A model generated the notes under the pieces. It made no database searches, was not told where the DNA came from, and saw nothing but the letters and a program-made list of their open reading frames with translations. A program made the translations under genes and the position numbers. From assembly GCA_963966185.1 (NCBI GenBank), contig CAWZYM010000075.1, positions 482,001 to 546,000 of the forward strand: a stretch of DNA of 64,000 nt, written 5' to 3'. Positions 22,942 through 35,800 of the stretch are shown piece after piece; the first letter of the stretch is position 1, and each line of letters starts with the position of its first letter. The DNA comes from Rhabditoides inermis (Eukaryota > Nematoda > Chromadorea > Rhabditida > Rhabditidae).

Positions 22942-25900
22942 GCATTTAGCGGACCCATTAAGACGCCCCGAGGGGAAACAATGATACCCAGCAATCAGGG
23001 TGCTACCTGGGTAGAGAGGGAGGGGGAATGCTATCGGATACATCCCATAATCCATAATCCATTCGATGTGATGTCCTCACCTGTCCCCTTCCCATACACA
23101 CAGACCACTTCCACCTTACCTCCTTCCGCCCAAGCATCTGCCCCCCCCTCTCCCCTTTCTCTCCCTTTCTCTCCCTCCTTCTCTCCCCCCCCTCTCTCCC
23201 TCCTTATCCTCTCCCACCCTTGATTCCTCTCCTCATTATCAGATCACACTTTTCGCGTCGTTCCTCTCACAATCCCACAAGAAGTGTCCCCCATGTGCCG
23301 TTTCGTATTTTCTTCTGACCCACTCCCTCCCTCTCCCTCTCCCTCTCCCTCTCTCCTCCCCTCTCCATCCCTCTCTTCTCGACTCGACTCCCTCCATCCC
23401 TGCCTTCCACCAATACACTCACCTTGTGCCCTTCCCTACTTCACATTATAGAAAATGCGTCCTCTCTTTTTCTTGCTTTCTTCTCATAAAATCTCGCAAA
23501 AGACACGCTGTTTCCATTGGAGACTCGCGCGCTTTTTCACACTGTAGCCAATTGCACTTTATGAGTGTCCGACCCCCCAGGCAACCGGAAGCATATGCTA
23601 ATGCGTAAATCATGTAGTAATATGCAAATGAGATGCAGACCCACCCTTGACATGAAGACAACGGCGTGGAAGAAAGTGGCTCCGTAGGTGGTGAATCGAC
23701 GACACTCGGAGAGGAAACCACGCTGGAGTCGCGAGAGCGCTGCCCCAGACAGACCCTGCAAGATTCTCCTCCTGCTCCTGCTCCTTCTCCTGCTCCGCCT
23801 CCTTCTTCCTCTCCCACCCCTGCTCCATCTCCTGCTCCTTCTCCTGCTCCGTCCCCTCCTACCTCACTCTCCCTCTGCAGTTGCCCGGCCAGTCTCGCCT
23901 TGTCTGCTTTGCTGGTTGGCAGTCTATGCTCGGGTACAATGGAGGGAAGCGACGACTCACTAAACGAGTATCATACACTCACACTGCTTTCCTCTCCTTG
24001 TTCCAACCACAACAACAACATAAAGAGAGTGAGAGGTAGGCACTCATGCATGAGACATCACCCACTACACTCACTCACTCCCGCATATGCAAATTCGAGG
24101 GAGGGTGGCTATTAGAGGCCCAGCGTCGGTTGGCTGAACACTTCCATATGTGTGTGCCCCTGCGAACAGCCATTCCATTACTCGTAACAACTCATTTCCC
24201 TTTTGCCCTCAGGCACTCTTCTGTTTTCTAATAACCCCAAACTCATTTCTCCACTCTCATACACAAACATTTTTTCGCCTCCCACTCTCAATGTTTCCTC
24301 CTCTCGCACCACCGATTATTAATTTCACCGAGGCCACAAACTTTTTTGTGGTTTGAGAAAGAGTAGTGGTTGGTTGGATATTCTCTGCGAGGGATGTGGG
24401 TGGGATAGGATTATAGCATCATATCCGCTTCGCCCACTTGATTCCAACACAACACTTTTCGATATGCTACGCTATATGCGACTACCCCAATACACTTTCC
24501 ATTCAATTCCAAGTCCACTTCTTCTTTTTTTTGTGAAACTCCTCTCGTCTCGCAAAATTACATTTTGCGTGCGACCGGCCGCATATAAACTCTGGAGGAG
24601 GAGGAGAAGGAGCAGGAGCAGGGGTGAATGGAGAAGAGACTTCTTCATTTCCCATTGAAACCACTCACCTCCACTTCCAATCTCTGCTCTCGCTTTCGCA
24701 TCCTGGCCTATTCGGCATCCCAGTAACCCTATTACTCCCCAGCCAACCACCCAACCCCACCTCATTTGTACAATTACTAGAGTTTCCTAACCATTCCATC
24801 ACTTCCGCCCTCTCACTCCATATTCGATTTGCATATTCCATGGCCCTTCTAATTACTGCTTCCATTCCTCTATACCAGTTTCCCTCTCCCATCCTAGCCT
24901 CTCATTGTTCTCCTCTCCTCCACTTGTTCTCAAAGGGACCTCTCGAGACTCCCATATGTGTTGCCTGCTCTCCTCTCTCCCTCCCTCCCTCCCCTCCTCC
25001 CCTCCCTCCCCTCTCTCTCTCCCTCCCTCCCTCCCCTCTCCCTCTCCCTCCCTCCCTCTCTCTCTCCCTCCCTCCCCTCTCTCTCTCCCTCCCTCCCTCT
25101 CTCTCCCACCGGATCCGCCTCATTCATAAATAAAATCAGTGCGACTCTCACACCCCACTCTGCCGAGATTTGCATAAACTAGTACGTAGACCTTGAAAAG
25201 TGGGAGAGACTGGTAGATCGAGTGAGACTATATTATGTGTGTCTCGAAACCTTGTCCTGAGACTTGGTCTTGTGAATCCTGGCCCAGATCCATAGGTCTT
25301 CTTCCCTCTCCTAATGATACAGTGCCTCTCTCTCTCGTCATTGTCCGCCAATCCTCAATCGCATATGCTAATTAGTGTCATCGGTGTGATTCGGTCTGGT
25401 CAAACCCGTCTGCCCCTCTCCTTCCACACACTCTCTCGCCTTTGTCTGGCCTCCTTCCGGGGTGGTGGTTTCATACAATGGCGACTCGCGCGGTGTGAGA
25501 GTGCGGGTCGGTGTGATGTTAGACATCCTTGTTTACATCCCCAATGATCTCCCTAATATGGCGGGTGTGTTTGCGGAGGCAGGCGGGTGTCAGCTGCCAG
25601 TCTTGCCAGTCTCTCCCCTCCTGCCAGCCTCCCTTCCATACCTGCTCGACATATTGCCATGTCAGTCTCCATCTCTCTTTTTCACACCAAGCAAACATCG
25701 GAAACGTGAACGGAAGCATCCCTGCCCTTTCTCACTCGCTCCTTCTCCGCTGACCGTGCGCACTGCGCGCTCTAATTCGCCTTCTATCTCTCCTCTCTTC
25801 CATTTTACGATTCGCAACCACATGTCAGCGTCTGTTTCCACCGTTTTATGCTTCTTCTACCTACCAGCCAGCGCCAATCGAGCAAACTATTTATGCAAAT

Positions 25901-25992
25901 GTATGCAATGATTGTGGGGATGACCCGCGATCAAGCGCTGCACCTGCTATTTCACACACGTCATGCCATATGATTCGTGTGATGAGTCATCG

Positions 25993-26038
<46 letters not shown>

Positions 26039-26647
26039 TTCATTCATTTCATTCACATTTCACACGCCTCTGCCGCGCGACTCCACAATATTTTCAATTA
26101 CTCACGTCCAGATCTGTGTTGATAACAGCTTCTCCTCTTTGCTCGAATTCCCCTTCTCTCAATCCTTAGCCCTCCATATCTCATCTCTTTTCCCTTTCTT
26201 ATCCCTCGTATTACTACTACTCCCAGAGATTTTTTTCGCGCACGAGCTTCGAGAATTTATTGCGTCTTTCTGGACTGGCAAGATGTTGCCAGAAAGAAGT
26301 GCGTAAAAAGAGAAGGCGAGCCCAATTTGTATCAATTCATCACACACATATGCACTGAGACACACACTGTTGCAATTATTTCGAGTAAAAAGGCAGTGGG
26401 AGAGCGGAGAGGGGGAAAGAGATGCATTGCGCGCGCATATAATGATAGCATAGCTCCGCATTGGCGTAATAACTGCATAATATACACGCAAGTAGGCTTC
26501 CCTCCTATCCCTTCTCTCTCTCTCTCTCTCTCTTTCGCGAAGACATCGTTTTGACGTTCAATTGCAGGCTGTCAAGCGTGCGTATTCTCCTCTTGTCTTC
26601 TTGTTGCCAATTTCATTTTCACACTGCATGCATATGTTTTGGATTGC

Positions 26648-26701
<54 letters not shown>

Positions 26702-27535
26702 CTCTCTCTCTCGCTCTCTCGCTCTCTCTCTCTCCCTCTCTTCCTCTCTCCCTCCCTCTCTACCAGCTTCTTCCAATCATGCCGCCTCCCTTTCCACGTT
26801 CATTCATTTCTCTCCCAAGGGAGCAGAGAACGGCGAGAGAGCGTGCGCGAGTGAGAGGGTCAGACACCGGCTACTCCCTCTCTTTCTCTCCCGCATTGCA
26901 ACAGTTTACGAGCCGCCAAAAACGCAGTTAGCCGCTCCGTTCCCTCTCCTCTCTTTATCTATATCTCCCTCTCCCCCTCTTCTCTCTCTCTCCCTCTCTC
27001 CCTCACCCTTCCTTTTTTGTCGACTGAAAAATCGTTTTCTCTACTCTGTTTTGGATTGTTTCGTGCAATTGTCCTCTCACAAAGCATCAATTAGGAATCC
27101 TTTCTCTCTTCCCTCACCATAATCCGCCTATCAATAGAAACCTCTTTATCCCCTGGGGGGATATCCCCCTACCTGTCTAATCTGTCCATTCTCCCACCCT
27201 CCGCAACCGGCAATCAGCAATCAGTGACAGTGTACTAGTCCCTTCAATTACCAGTTACTCTCACAGAGTGAAATGATACTATGAGACTCCCCATACGCAC
27301 TACTATGTCGGTATAGAATATGCGCGGTTTAATCTACTCTCTCCGGATGGTCCGTAGAGGGGGCGGGGCGTGCCAGAGTCTCTCTCACTGCTCTGGCTAA
27401 TAGACCCAAAGACCCGAGGCGACTGCCCACCCACCTCCGTATTTTCCTATTTACTCCTCCCCTCTCCTCTCCTTTGCGCGAGACCTCATCATGTACTGCT
27501 TATCCCCTCGTCTCTCTCTCGCTCTCTCTTCTCTT

Positions 27536-27571
<36 letters not shown>

Positions 27572-30500
27572 ATCCAATTCGAATTACAATTCAACGGAAC
27601 GTGCTTTCTCTCCCTGTTTTCGTTCATCTTACATCTCTATAAGGACATACTACTATGTACAATAATAGTATTAAGTATAAGCTTCAATTTAACATCCTTG
27701 TCTCTCTCACCTCACTTGCTGCTTAGAACCGTAGAGTATTCTGAAGAGGATAGCAGACAGGTAGATCATCACCTCACCTGGAATGATCTCTCCCCTCTCT
27801 CTCTCCCTCTCTCCCTTTCTCTCTCTCTCTCTCTCTCTCCATACCTTCATAGTCATAGTATCCCTGCATGAATGCTATCCTCGCTTCTTCATAGAGTAGC
27901 GATGTTCCAGCATCGGAGAGACTCACCTAAATGTGTACTGTTCATTCACTCCCTATTTTTTGGTGAAAAGTGCTTCCTGGATGTACTCCGTTCCTCATTT
28001 CTCGTACAAAACCCTCCAACAATTGCTTCATTTCCCTCTGCACTTGCTGTTTTCTACTCAAATTCCCAATTTCAGATGAACTCAACTCACCAAACGCTTT
28101 TTCTCTTGCTGGTGGCGGGATTATCAACAGGTGATTACTGATGTTCTTATCAAATGAATCGCGATTACTCACGATCGCAGCTGTTTGTGGAAGAGAGACA
28201 GGACTCTTCGACCCTCATATTCTCCCCTCTTTTTGCGCACTCGCTGCACAATTATGACACGAACACGTGTTCATTCTCTCTTCTCAAAGAGACGATTCAA
28301 TCGAAACAAGTGGTGTCCGATTTGCGTGGATTGGATAGGCACACGAGGGATTAGTTGTCCTCATACCCTTATATATCCCTACTTTATCATGCCACCCAGC
28401 AGCTAACGAAATAAAACACCGAGACAAACAATATATAGGCTAGCTATTCTGCGTATATCGTTTCTGACCAGATTGCCTAGTAATCGAAGTGTCATTTCCT
28501 CGTATTAGACGTCTTCTCGCTCCTTCTAGGGGCAAAACACTACTGGCATACTACTAATAGCCACCTATAAGCAGGCTGCAGGCTGGCAGGAGGGTGAGGG
28601 GTAATGGCGAAAACAGCCCAGGAGAAGTGACTAGATGAACTGCCAAGGAACACGTCAATCAATCAATATCAATCGATTTCAGCCGCCGCGCTGTCTTGCA
28701 TGCAGTGTGACAAGCAGGGAGCGTGGTACAGTGAGGCCGAGCATGAGAGACAAATCACACTCTGCCAGGTATGATGACGTCACCTTTCGTTATAACTACG
28801 TCACTGGATTGTAGTTTGTCATCAAATAACTTTTTTCTATTGGTTATTACTGGCAATGATGACTTCCGTCAGTGTCTATTCCCAATGATCCGATTAGCGG
28901 ATGTGAAACATGACAAGTCTCCTCTCTTCCACATATGCATGCTTTCTGATGTTTGTAGGAGGGTCTGATTCCACCGACTCCTTGCCGGAATCACACCCAC
29001 ACACACTGTATCGTCAGCTGGTATCGCTCCGGCGGAAGCGAGAGTGAGTACACTCATTTGCATACCTATCCTATATGTTTCGAAAATCTATAATCTTCTA
29101 TAAACATGTCAACTATAGAGCGCACTGTGACGGAGCGTCGATGTGGAGTGGCCGAAGATGTGACCGGATGCACGCTGTACAACTCGAAGATTCCTTCCCG
29201 CAAGGTAGACGAACCATCGAATAGTGCTTACATGCATTGTTGTCTCTAGGTTCGCCACCTTCTGGGTCGGGATCCCACCCCCTCTAACAAGCGGGAAACG
29301 CCGTCCCTCTTCGTGGAGGTCTGCTCCCGCTCCTGCCCCTTCGGCGATTGCGTCAGCTCCGCCCACTCAAGCCACGCCCTTTTTGCCATCGCGGCGCTCC
29401 TCCTCCACAGGTTATTCTAACTCACCGCCACTTCGGCGTCGAGCGTAGTGTGCGCGTTCCTCCTCAGCACGAGTCGCGGTCGCGACTCCTCCCCTTCTTG
29501 CCCCGCCCCCTCTGACTCCGCCCACTTGGCCAGCTTCTCGCGCCACTTTCGCGTGTTGAGATGCGCGATGGGTTTGTGCTCGGGTTTAAGTTGCAGACCT
29601 GTAATGTCTTCGTAGTTGTTTCCCCGTATTTGTCACTCACTGAGCCGGGAGGAGCACACCCATAGTGCGAACAGTCGCCGCGCCTCCATCGGCAGCCTCA
29701 GTTCCTCCCCCGCTCTCGCCAGTATCGCATCGCTGCTCGTATCCGCACCGCTGTCCAACTTCAGCATCATGTTGCTGCCATCGATCAGATCCACCTGAAA
29801 CCGGCACTCAACCAACTCTAGTGCTTCCCTTACCTGTATTTTGTCGAGACGGTCGAAGTCCGTGAGTAGCTTGGCTACAGTCTGCCACTGTTTCTTGGGC
29901 ACAGATGCGCATAGGTCGAGTGGCCGGAGACCCTCGCGATTCAACGCATTCTAGAAGGTGGACCATGCAACATATCAACACTGTATGTATGTATGTTGCA
30001 TGATTCACTACTAGCACCACTCTGTAATTTCTTAGTTACTGTGCAGTACTAATTTACAGTTCCCTCCTCTGTACAGTACCCCTCAGGCCCCCATTCCCCT
30101 GTCTCTCTGGCCTTACACGCTATCATTCCTCTCCTGTCTCTTCCCTTCATCATATATGTCCTATATCATGCGCTCAAAACGGTGACTCTTTGTGTACTTT
30201 AATAACTTTTGTTGTTGTCTTTGATTGATCGATATAATTATTGATAAACTTCTATAGTAATGACAATGAGTAAAAGTTTCGAATAAATATAACATAATCT
30301 AATAAACACAAACCTTATCAATGTCAGGGTGTCCCAGGAGCAGTTCAACTAGGTAGGCATTGGCATTCAGAGCAGCCAGATGGAGAGGAGTCGCCCCACC
30401 CTTGTTCCTCACGTTCACCTAGAGAGAGGGAAGAAGGTGGAGAGAGAGAGGGAGAGAGAGGGAGGAGATAGAGACATACATCGGTGGCGCTGGCTTGTAG

Positions 30501-31892
30501 GAGTGCCCTAGTGGCGTCTAGATGCCCATAGAATGCCGCGTAGTGCAGGGCAGTCCAGCTGTCGGCATCGAGACTATTGACGAGAGAAGGGGAGCGAGTG
30601 AGGAGGAGACTGAAATGGAAATACATCATTATAATCACAATTGCACTCACTGTATAGCGTCCGTGTCACCTGCGTACGCCGCTCTATGAAGAGGATACCG
30701 TGCCTGCCACTCCGCCCCACTAGCTGCAATCAATCAATATTCAATACATCAATCAACACCCACTCTTCCTCGCATGCCCTATTCCTGCCGTGTTCGGGTC
30801 TCCGCGCGTCACTTTCCTTCCAATAGCAAAGTAGGTTGGCGACTGAAACATCAAAACTGTCGAGTCCGATTACTAAACACGGCCACATTGATCGTTGGCT
30901 ATGCTAGCGATCGTCTCTTCACTCTGCGCACCCACTATGAAACAACCCGAGTGCGGGCTGTCTACATGAATGTGGGCGCGCGGCTGGGGATCGAACCCGC
31001 GACCTTGAGATTGCTGGCGGCGCGCACACGCACTGCGCTACCTGGCTCGTTCCGTGCAGAAGTGGGAGCGGGTTCATGACGAACATGTCGTACTTCTCAC
31101 AGCGGATCTGCTGCACTCGTACAGTGTTCCCAACTTGAACCTGAAAATGACGTCATTTTGATGATTACTTTCCAATTGCCTATGTACCTCCACATCCAGT
31201 TCACTCGACGTGGAAGCGGTCGACGGGCCGGGTCTGTCCAGCTTTCTACAATCAATCAATAGCAAATCAATGATAAAACATCATCATACCTCTGACAGGC
31301 GCTGCTATGCGCGGGATTGTGGGCACAGGAGCGTATTCGATCCCTCGAGGATGGTCGGAGGAAGAGAGACGGCAGCAGGCGGGGCACACGGCGGATACAG
31401 CCAGACAGCCAACTGGGAAGGGGGGACACCTCCAAGCAACTGACACCTTCCCCACTCACTCCTCTATCTTGACGGCTAGCCTCCCGCTGATGGCTTCTAT
31501 GAGCGGGCTGTCTGCCAGGGCCCAATGAACGAGTTGACCGAGAGACTCGACTCGGGTGGGGATGGAGAGACGCTCTGCAAGACCGACATCACAGTGGACA
31601 ATGATGAAAGAGACACACCCTTGTGTGTGATAGGGACGCAGAATAGGAAGGGTCCTGTGTCCTCCCTGGGAGAGGAGGAGACAGGGATAACTGGGACGGG
31701 AACAGCCCGACGAAACACACAACTGGAAGGAGGGGAGATCGAATCAACACAATCAAATGAATATAACGATTCGACAATATTGACTATGTAAAAACATATC
31801 CTCACTTACTCTGTCATCTTTTCCAGTTCCACAAGCACATCATCAGAGGATACGCGAGAAAGACGGAGGGACGGAAGGGCCAGCACCTGAAA

Positions 31893-31966
<74 letters not shown>

Positions 31967-32386
31967 ACCGTCCTTCCATCGAATGCTCTCCCAGGTGCAG
32001 TTCTTCTCCTGTCGATTGGACTCTTCCAGTCCAATGGATTCCGAGGCAATACGGTCGAACGACGATCGAAGTCCTGCATTCAACAGTAGTTGTAGCAATA
32101 AGAACAAGTTTCATGAAACAACATAACACGTGAAAATAACGGAATCTAATGATGACCTGTTTCACTTCGGCGCTGCCTGTTGGTTGTTCGATCAACACCA
32201 GGTCATAGTCATGCGGAGACGGAATCGCACGTTCTAATTAATTAATTAATTATCAATAAAGCGATATCAACTTTCAAATATCATCTACTATTTCAGTGTA
32301 TGAGAAATCCAGTTGAATGTAAACCACGAACCTGCGTTTTTGGAGAACGATTTGCTAAGTGAGAGAAGGGCGATGTAGACATCCAT
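22160..32386 (-). CDS. kri-1: KRIT1/CCM1 homologue (ankyrin repeats + FERM domain)
   Basis: It starts MDVYIALLSLSKSFS at 32386. Several N-terminal exons (31062-32230) are less conserved; one contains an NP motif (DMFVMNPLPLL) like the KRIT1 NPxY/F region. Ankyrin exons follow: about 30652-30723 (ARYPLHRAAYAGDTDAI), 30479-30609 (SWTALHYAAFYGHLDATRAL), 30313-30419 (GGATPLHLAALNANAYLVEL) and 29834-29950. FERM exons are about 29640-29790 (RRLFALWVCSSRLS), 29426-29598 (LQLKPEHKPIAHL), about 27870-27925 (LLYEEARIAFMQGYYDYE), about 27720-27790 (YLSAILFRILYG), 25251-25310 (LWIWARIHKTK), 23657-23758 (TTYGATFFHAVVFM), 22495-22570 (GINDFGLHLIA) and small exons to ISDV-stop at 22160. Exon order matches human KRIT1, a junctional scaffold binding RAP1, CCM2 and HEG1; the C. 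elegans orthologue is kri-1. A linker of about 20 residues before 25310 was not found. A Ly6-type gene is nested antisense in the 27926-29425 intron. Confidence 0.9.
26650..26757. repeat. (CT)n microsatellite in a KRIT1 intron
   Basis: A long CT run in the intron between FERM exons 25251-25310 and about 27720. The same 2.4-kb intron also holds CT runs at 25997-26035 and 27535-27570. Confidence 0.9.
28076..29420 (+). CDS. Ly6/uPAR-like secreted, GPI-anchored Cys-rich protein
   Basis: Five exons: 28076-28130, 28683-28768, 28959-29043, 29119-29204, 29250-29420, giving about 160 residues. The ATG directly follows a TTTCAG acceptor. A signal peptide (MNSTHQTLFLLLVAGLSTA) leads into a domain beginning LSCMQCDKQGAW with ten cysteines (C..C, then LC, PC, HC, RRC, GC, VC, SC, DC), close to the three-finger Ly6/uPAR pattern. 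The C-terminus is a short hydrophobic stretch (HALFAIAALLLHRLF) typical of a GPI-attachment signal. Such proteins act at the cell surface, often modulating receptors or channels; the partner here is unknown. The whole gene sits antisense within a KRIT1 intron, and its stop codon (29418-29420) shares base 29420 with the KRIT1 donor, so its 3'UTR must overlap KRIT1 exon 29426-29598. Confidence 0.8.
30820..31062 (-). mobile_element. tRNA-derived SINE-like insertion
   Basis: On the minus strand, bases near 31060-30990 carry a Pol III A-box-like segment (GGTAGCGCAGTGCG) and a perfect B-box (GGTTCGATCCC) with tRNA-like spacing. The acceptor and anticodon stems do not pair, as in a tRNA-derived SINE head. 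An unrelated tail continues to about 30820. It lies at the 5' border of a KRIT1 intron, immediately after the codons for NPLPLLHGTSQ. The downstream boundary is uncertain and no target duplication was identified. Confidence 0.5.
31894..31967. repeat. (CT)n microsatellite in a KRIT1 intron
   Basis: CT repeat with two CTTT interruptions, between two N-terminal KRIT1 exons. Confidence 0.9.
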
Positions 32387-32809
32387 CTCACTAGAGGGCA
32401 ATGCACTTTCCGATTATTATCAGATTATCAAAATAACACGCTAATCGATAATGCGCGGGAAGAGTTGCTGAGTAATCAGCTGATAGTGAGTGTGGTATCG
32501 ATTGGAGACTGTGACGAAGGCTGATGTGGTGATAAGGGAGGGAGGGACACGCCCTGCGAGAGAGCAGGCGAGAGAGTGCGCGAGTGGAGAGGGCGCAGAG
32601 TGATCGTAGCCAATCGGTCCTCTTCAAGAGAGGCGACCAAACAACACAAACCGACAAGTACACAAGTAGAATGAGTTTATCGTGAGAGGAGGACAGTGAG
32701 TGGGGGAAGAGAGACCCGTGGGCGAAAGAATCTGCGATTAACATCACACCGAGAACAGCGGACACAAATCAAGACAATCAATCAATCAATCAATAATTCG
32801 ATAATGCGG

Positions 32810-35800
32810 CTATTTGATGTCGAGCTGGCTCTGCACCGCCATGTAGGGAAGCAGGTAGCGCCACCAGTACTGAAATGGAATACGGTATTTGTGAAATTGA
32901 AGGGATACTGTACTCACAGTAATGTTGAAAATGATGAAGAACACAGGGAACATGACGCGCGATATCAAATCGATCTGAAATTGCGAGAATTAGGGTAAAG
33001 AAAATTGTTGTGAACCTTGAAACTGCAACTCTAATCAGTACTAATCAGCTGTATTGTGATAATGATATTCAAATCGGAATGAAAATGTAATAGGTAAGAG
33101 TGGTTCTGACCCGTCGGCTGTGTTCCCTGTACTTGTGTTGCCACAGTCTGTCCCACCACCCCAGCTGGGCAGCCGACTGCTGGTTGTTGTTTGCCTCCAG
33201 CACATCAGGCGGCAGAGAGTTATAGTACTGGTGCGGATCGTTCGATCTGAATAACGCAAAACTTCAGAATTACCTTACAAATGTGATGATAATGTCATAA
33301 CAAAACTTTTCACATCAGCCAACATCTGCAAAAGATTGGTGCCTCATGCTGGAATCGAACCAGCGACCTTCTGTTTACTAGACAGACGCTCTGCCACTAA
33401 GCCAATGAGGCGACGATCACATCAATGGGAAAATGGGACCAATGGACTCACACTCTGAAGAAGAGATTGGTGTGGTTTCGGCTGCGATATCCCTGTCTGA
33501 CAATATCCTGTCGAGCCGCCCAGTTGACAAGGGCGAATTCCAGTAGAGCACCGAAGATGAACGCTGGGTATGGGTATATGAAATCTCCACACTTTCTTAT
33601 GACACTCATTCTCTCTCACAAACACAGTATCCCTCACTGTCGATTATTCCTTGTTTGTGCTCGTAGTGGTATGAAATATAAATTATCAATGTTCGTTTTT
33701 CCATACCGAGACACACTCCGATCCAGATGTCGATGGCTTTCGTGTAGCTGACGGGTGGGAGATTCGCATTCACTCCAGACGCCTAAACACTACAGTGAAC
33801 TTATGAAACGTCACGTTTGCCACCACTGCATGGCTTGTGAGTGCGAATGAGAACTATAAGTGAGAGTGACCTGTGTGGTCATAGTGAGAAGGGTCGTGAC
33901 TCCCAGGGTAACCCGCGCCGGAACAGAGTCTTTGTCCAGCCTGACAGAGATAATTCAAACCATTTGTTCACGTCATGTAATCTCACCAGAAAGACACCCA
34001 CGAAACAGCGACCAGCATGAATGATGGAATGTAGAGTTGTAGAAGGTAGTAACTGAATATAATAAGAATTGTGTAAAAAAAAATGTTGTTGTGAAATGTT
34101 CAAAATTACGAATTACCTGAACTCCCGCTTCAATTCCATTATGGTACGAAGACAACTGTAGGTACCTGAAAAAGAAATTCATAAATGCGGCAAAACGTTT
34201 TGGAGGTATGGGGAATTGAACCCCAGCCCTCTCCCATGCTAAAAGCGCTCTACCACTGAGCTACACCCCCACTGGCTGTGCGCAAATCTGTCTCAAAGAT
34301 TATAGGGAAGTGCGAATAGATCCGCAATGTATTCCAAAACCGGATTGAATCAAAGAATGCCAGCAGAAATGCGTACTAACTAAACTGACCAGTATTGGTG
34401 ACACTAGTGCAGTTTCCAGTGGTGACAGACGATAGAAGGAAGGAGGGAAGTGACTGTCGCAGACCGTCTTTGATCTGAATCGGACGCTGCTTCTTCCACG
34501 AGTACTCTAAAAACATAAAATAGATTTATATTCTACATATTCATAATGAAATATGATTTCTGACCGATATCATCGGTGGTGTATGCATATGAGGCGAAGT
34601 CGATGAGACAGTTTTGAACATCCAATGGGTAATCCGCCAGTTTCATCGGACACGAAAGAGTCAAAGTCAACCTGAAACAAAGTACATTTCATTTTTCATT
34701 TCATTTTTGTTTTAAAAAACATATAGTATCCCAGCACTAGTGCGTCGTTGTGTATGACAAGTGTCCACTGCACAATTTTCTAACATTTATCACCATGTTT
34801 TTATTTTGATTTTTTTACATTTCCGGTTCAGTTGATTATCATGTTTATTTGTTGCTGTTTTTTTTCAGTACACGTCATGTATTTGTTCGACAGAGCCTAC
34901 GTGGATCTGTCAGCTGTCGCGAATCTGCCTGAAGCAATCCACAAACTAATACAGGTGAGGCGCTAATTACTACTGTTGGAGAGATGTGCCCATTTGTTCA
35001 GCTGTGTACGTCTTTGCACTGCGATCACTCCTTCCTTTTCCCGCCTAACGAAGCCCTCATCGACAGTCTACACAAACATCCCGAACCCGATCGAAGGGCC
35101 GCGTGCAGGAAGATTGTCGAGGTATTGCCACTGTTACTTATTAAAGTTACTTATTATGTTTTTTCTTTAAATAACACATTTAACAAGTATATGTGTTTAG
35201 CTGGTAGAGAGGTACGGCGGCAAGGTGTACGGGCGCCGGATCGAGCGGCCGACAGACACTTCTGACAAGAAGGAGCCGACATAGCACTTACGACTGACAC
35301 TAACCATTCAGTGAATAGTTGGTATCCTTTTTCCTATTACACGCCAACTGCATTGCTATATTACCATGTTTGTGTTGTTTGTTTTATCTGAGAGCTCCAA
35401 TATTGTTGTGTTTCATTGTCGCTTTGTTATGTTACCGTATGGTTCTATGGTGGTCTCACCTGCACGAATAGAGTATTCTTGCCGTTCCGTTATACACTCG
35501 AATCAGGATGTTGGGGGTGTCGATGTCATGCTTCTTGCCGTCCTTCTCGTTTTGAAAGAACGTATCCGGCACCTGAATGGTAAGCAACTTTTGTTTTCTT
35601 ACTAATGTATACTCACCCATATCTTCTGTCCAGGACTGAGCACGATGTGACTCAGAGTATCCGAGTGAAACAACAACCGCTCATCAGTCCACTCTTCTCT
35701 GCAAACACATTTGAATTCGGCAAAAGCTCTTCGGTCGGCCGTGAATGAAACCGTGCCTAGTATGAAATAGAAGATAAAAGGTATAATATCGGGAAAATAA

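Noticed and set aside
24665..24892. Frame with EYANRIWSERAEVMEWLG that seemed to fit the missing KRIT1 linker
   Set aside because: No good acceptor in phase. The exon at 25251-25310 matches KRIT1 better and joins the next FERM exon directly.
27942..28172. Minus-strand frame antisense to Ly6 exon 1 (SRKQQVQREMKQLLEGF)
   Set aside because: Shadow of the nested plus-strand gene; no KRIT1 counterpart at this position.
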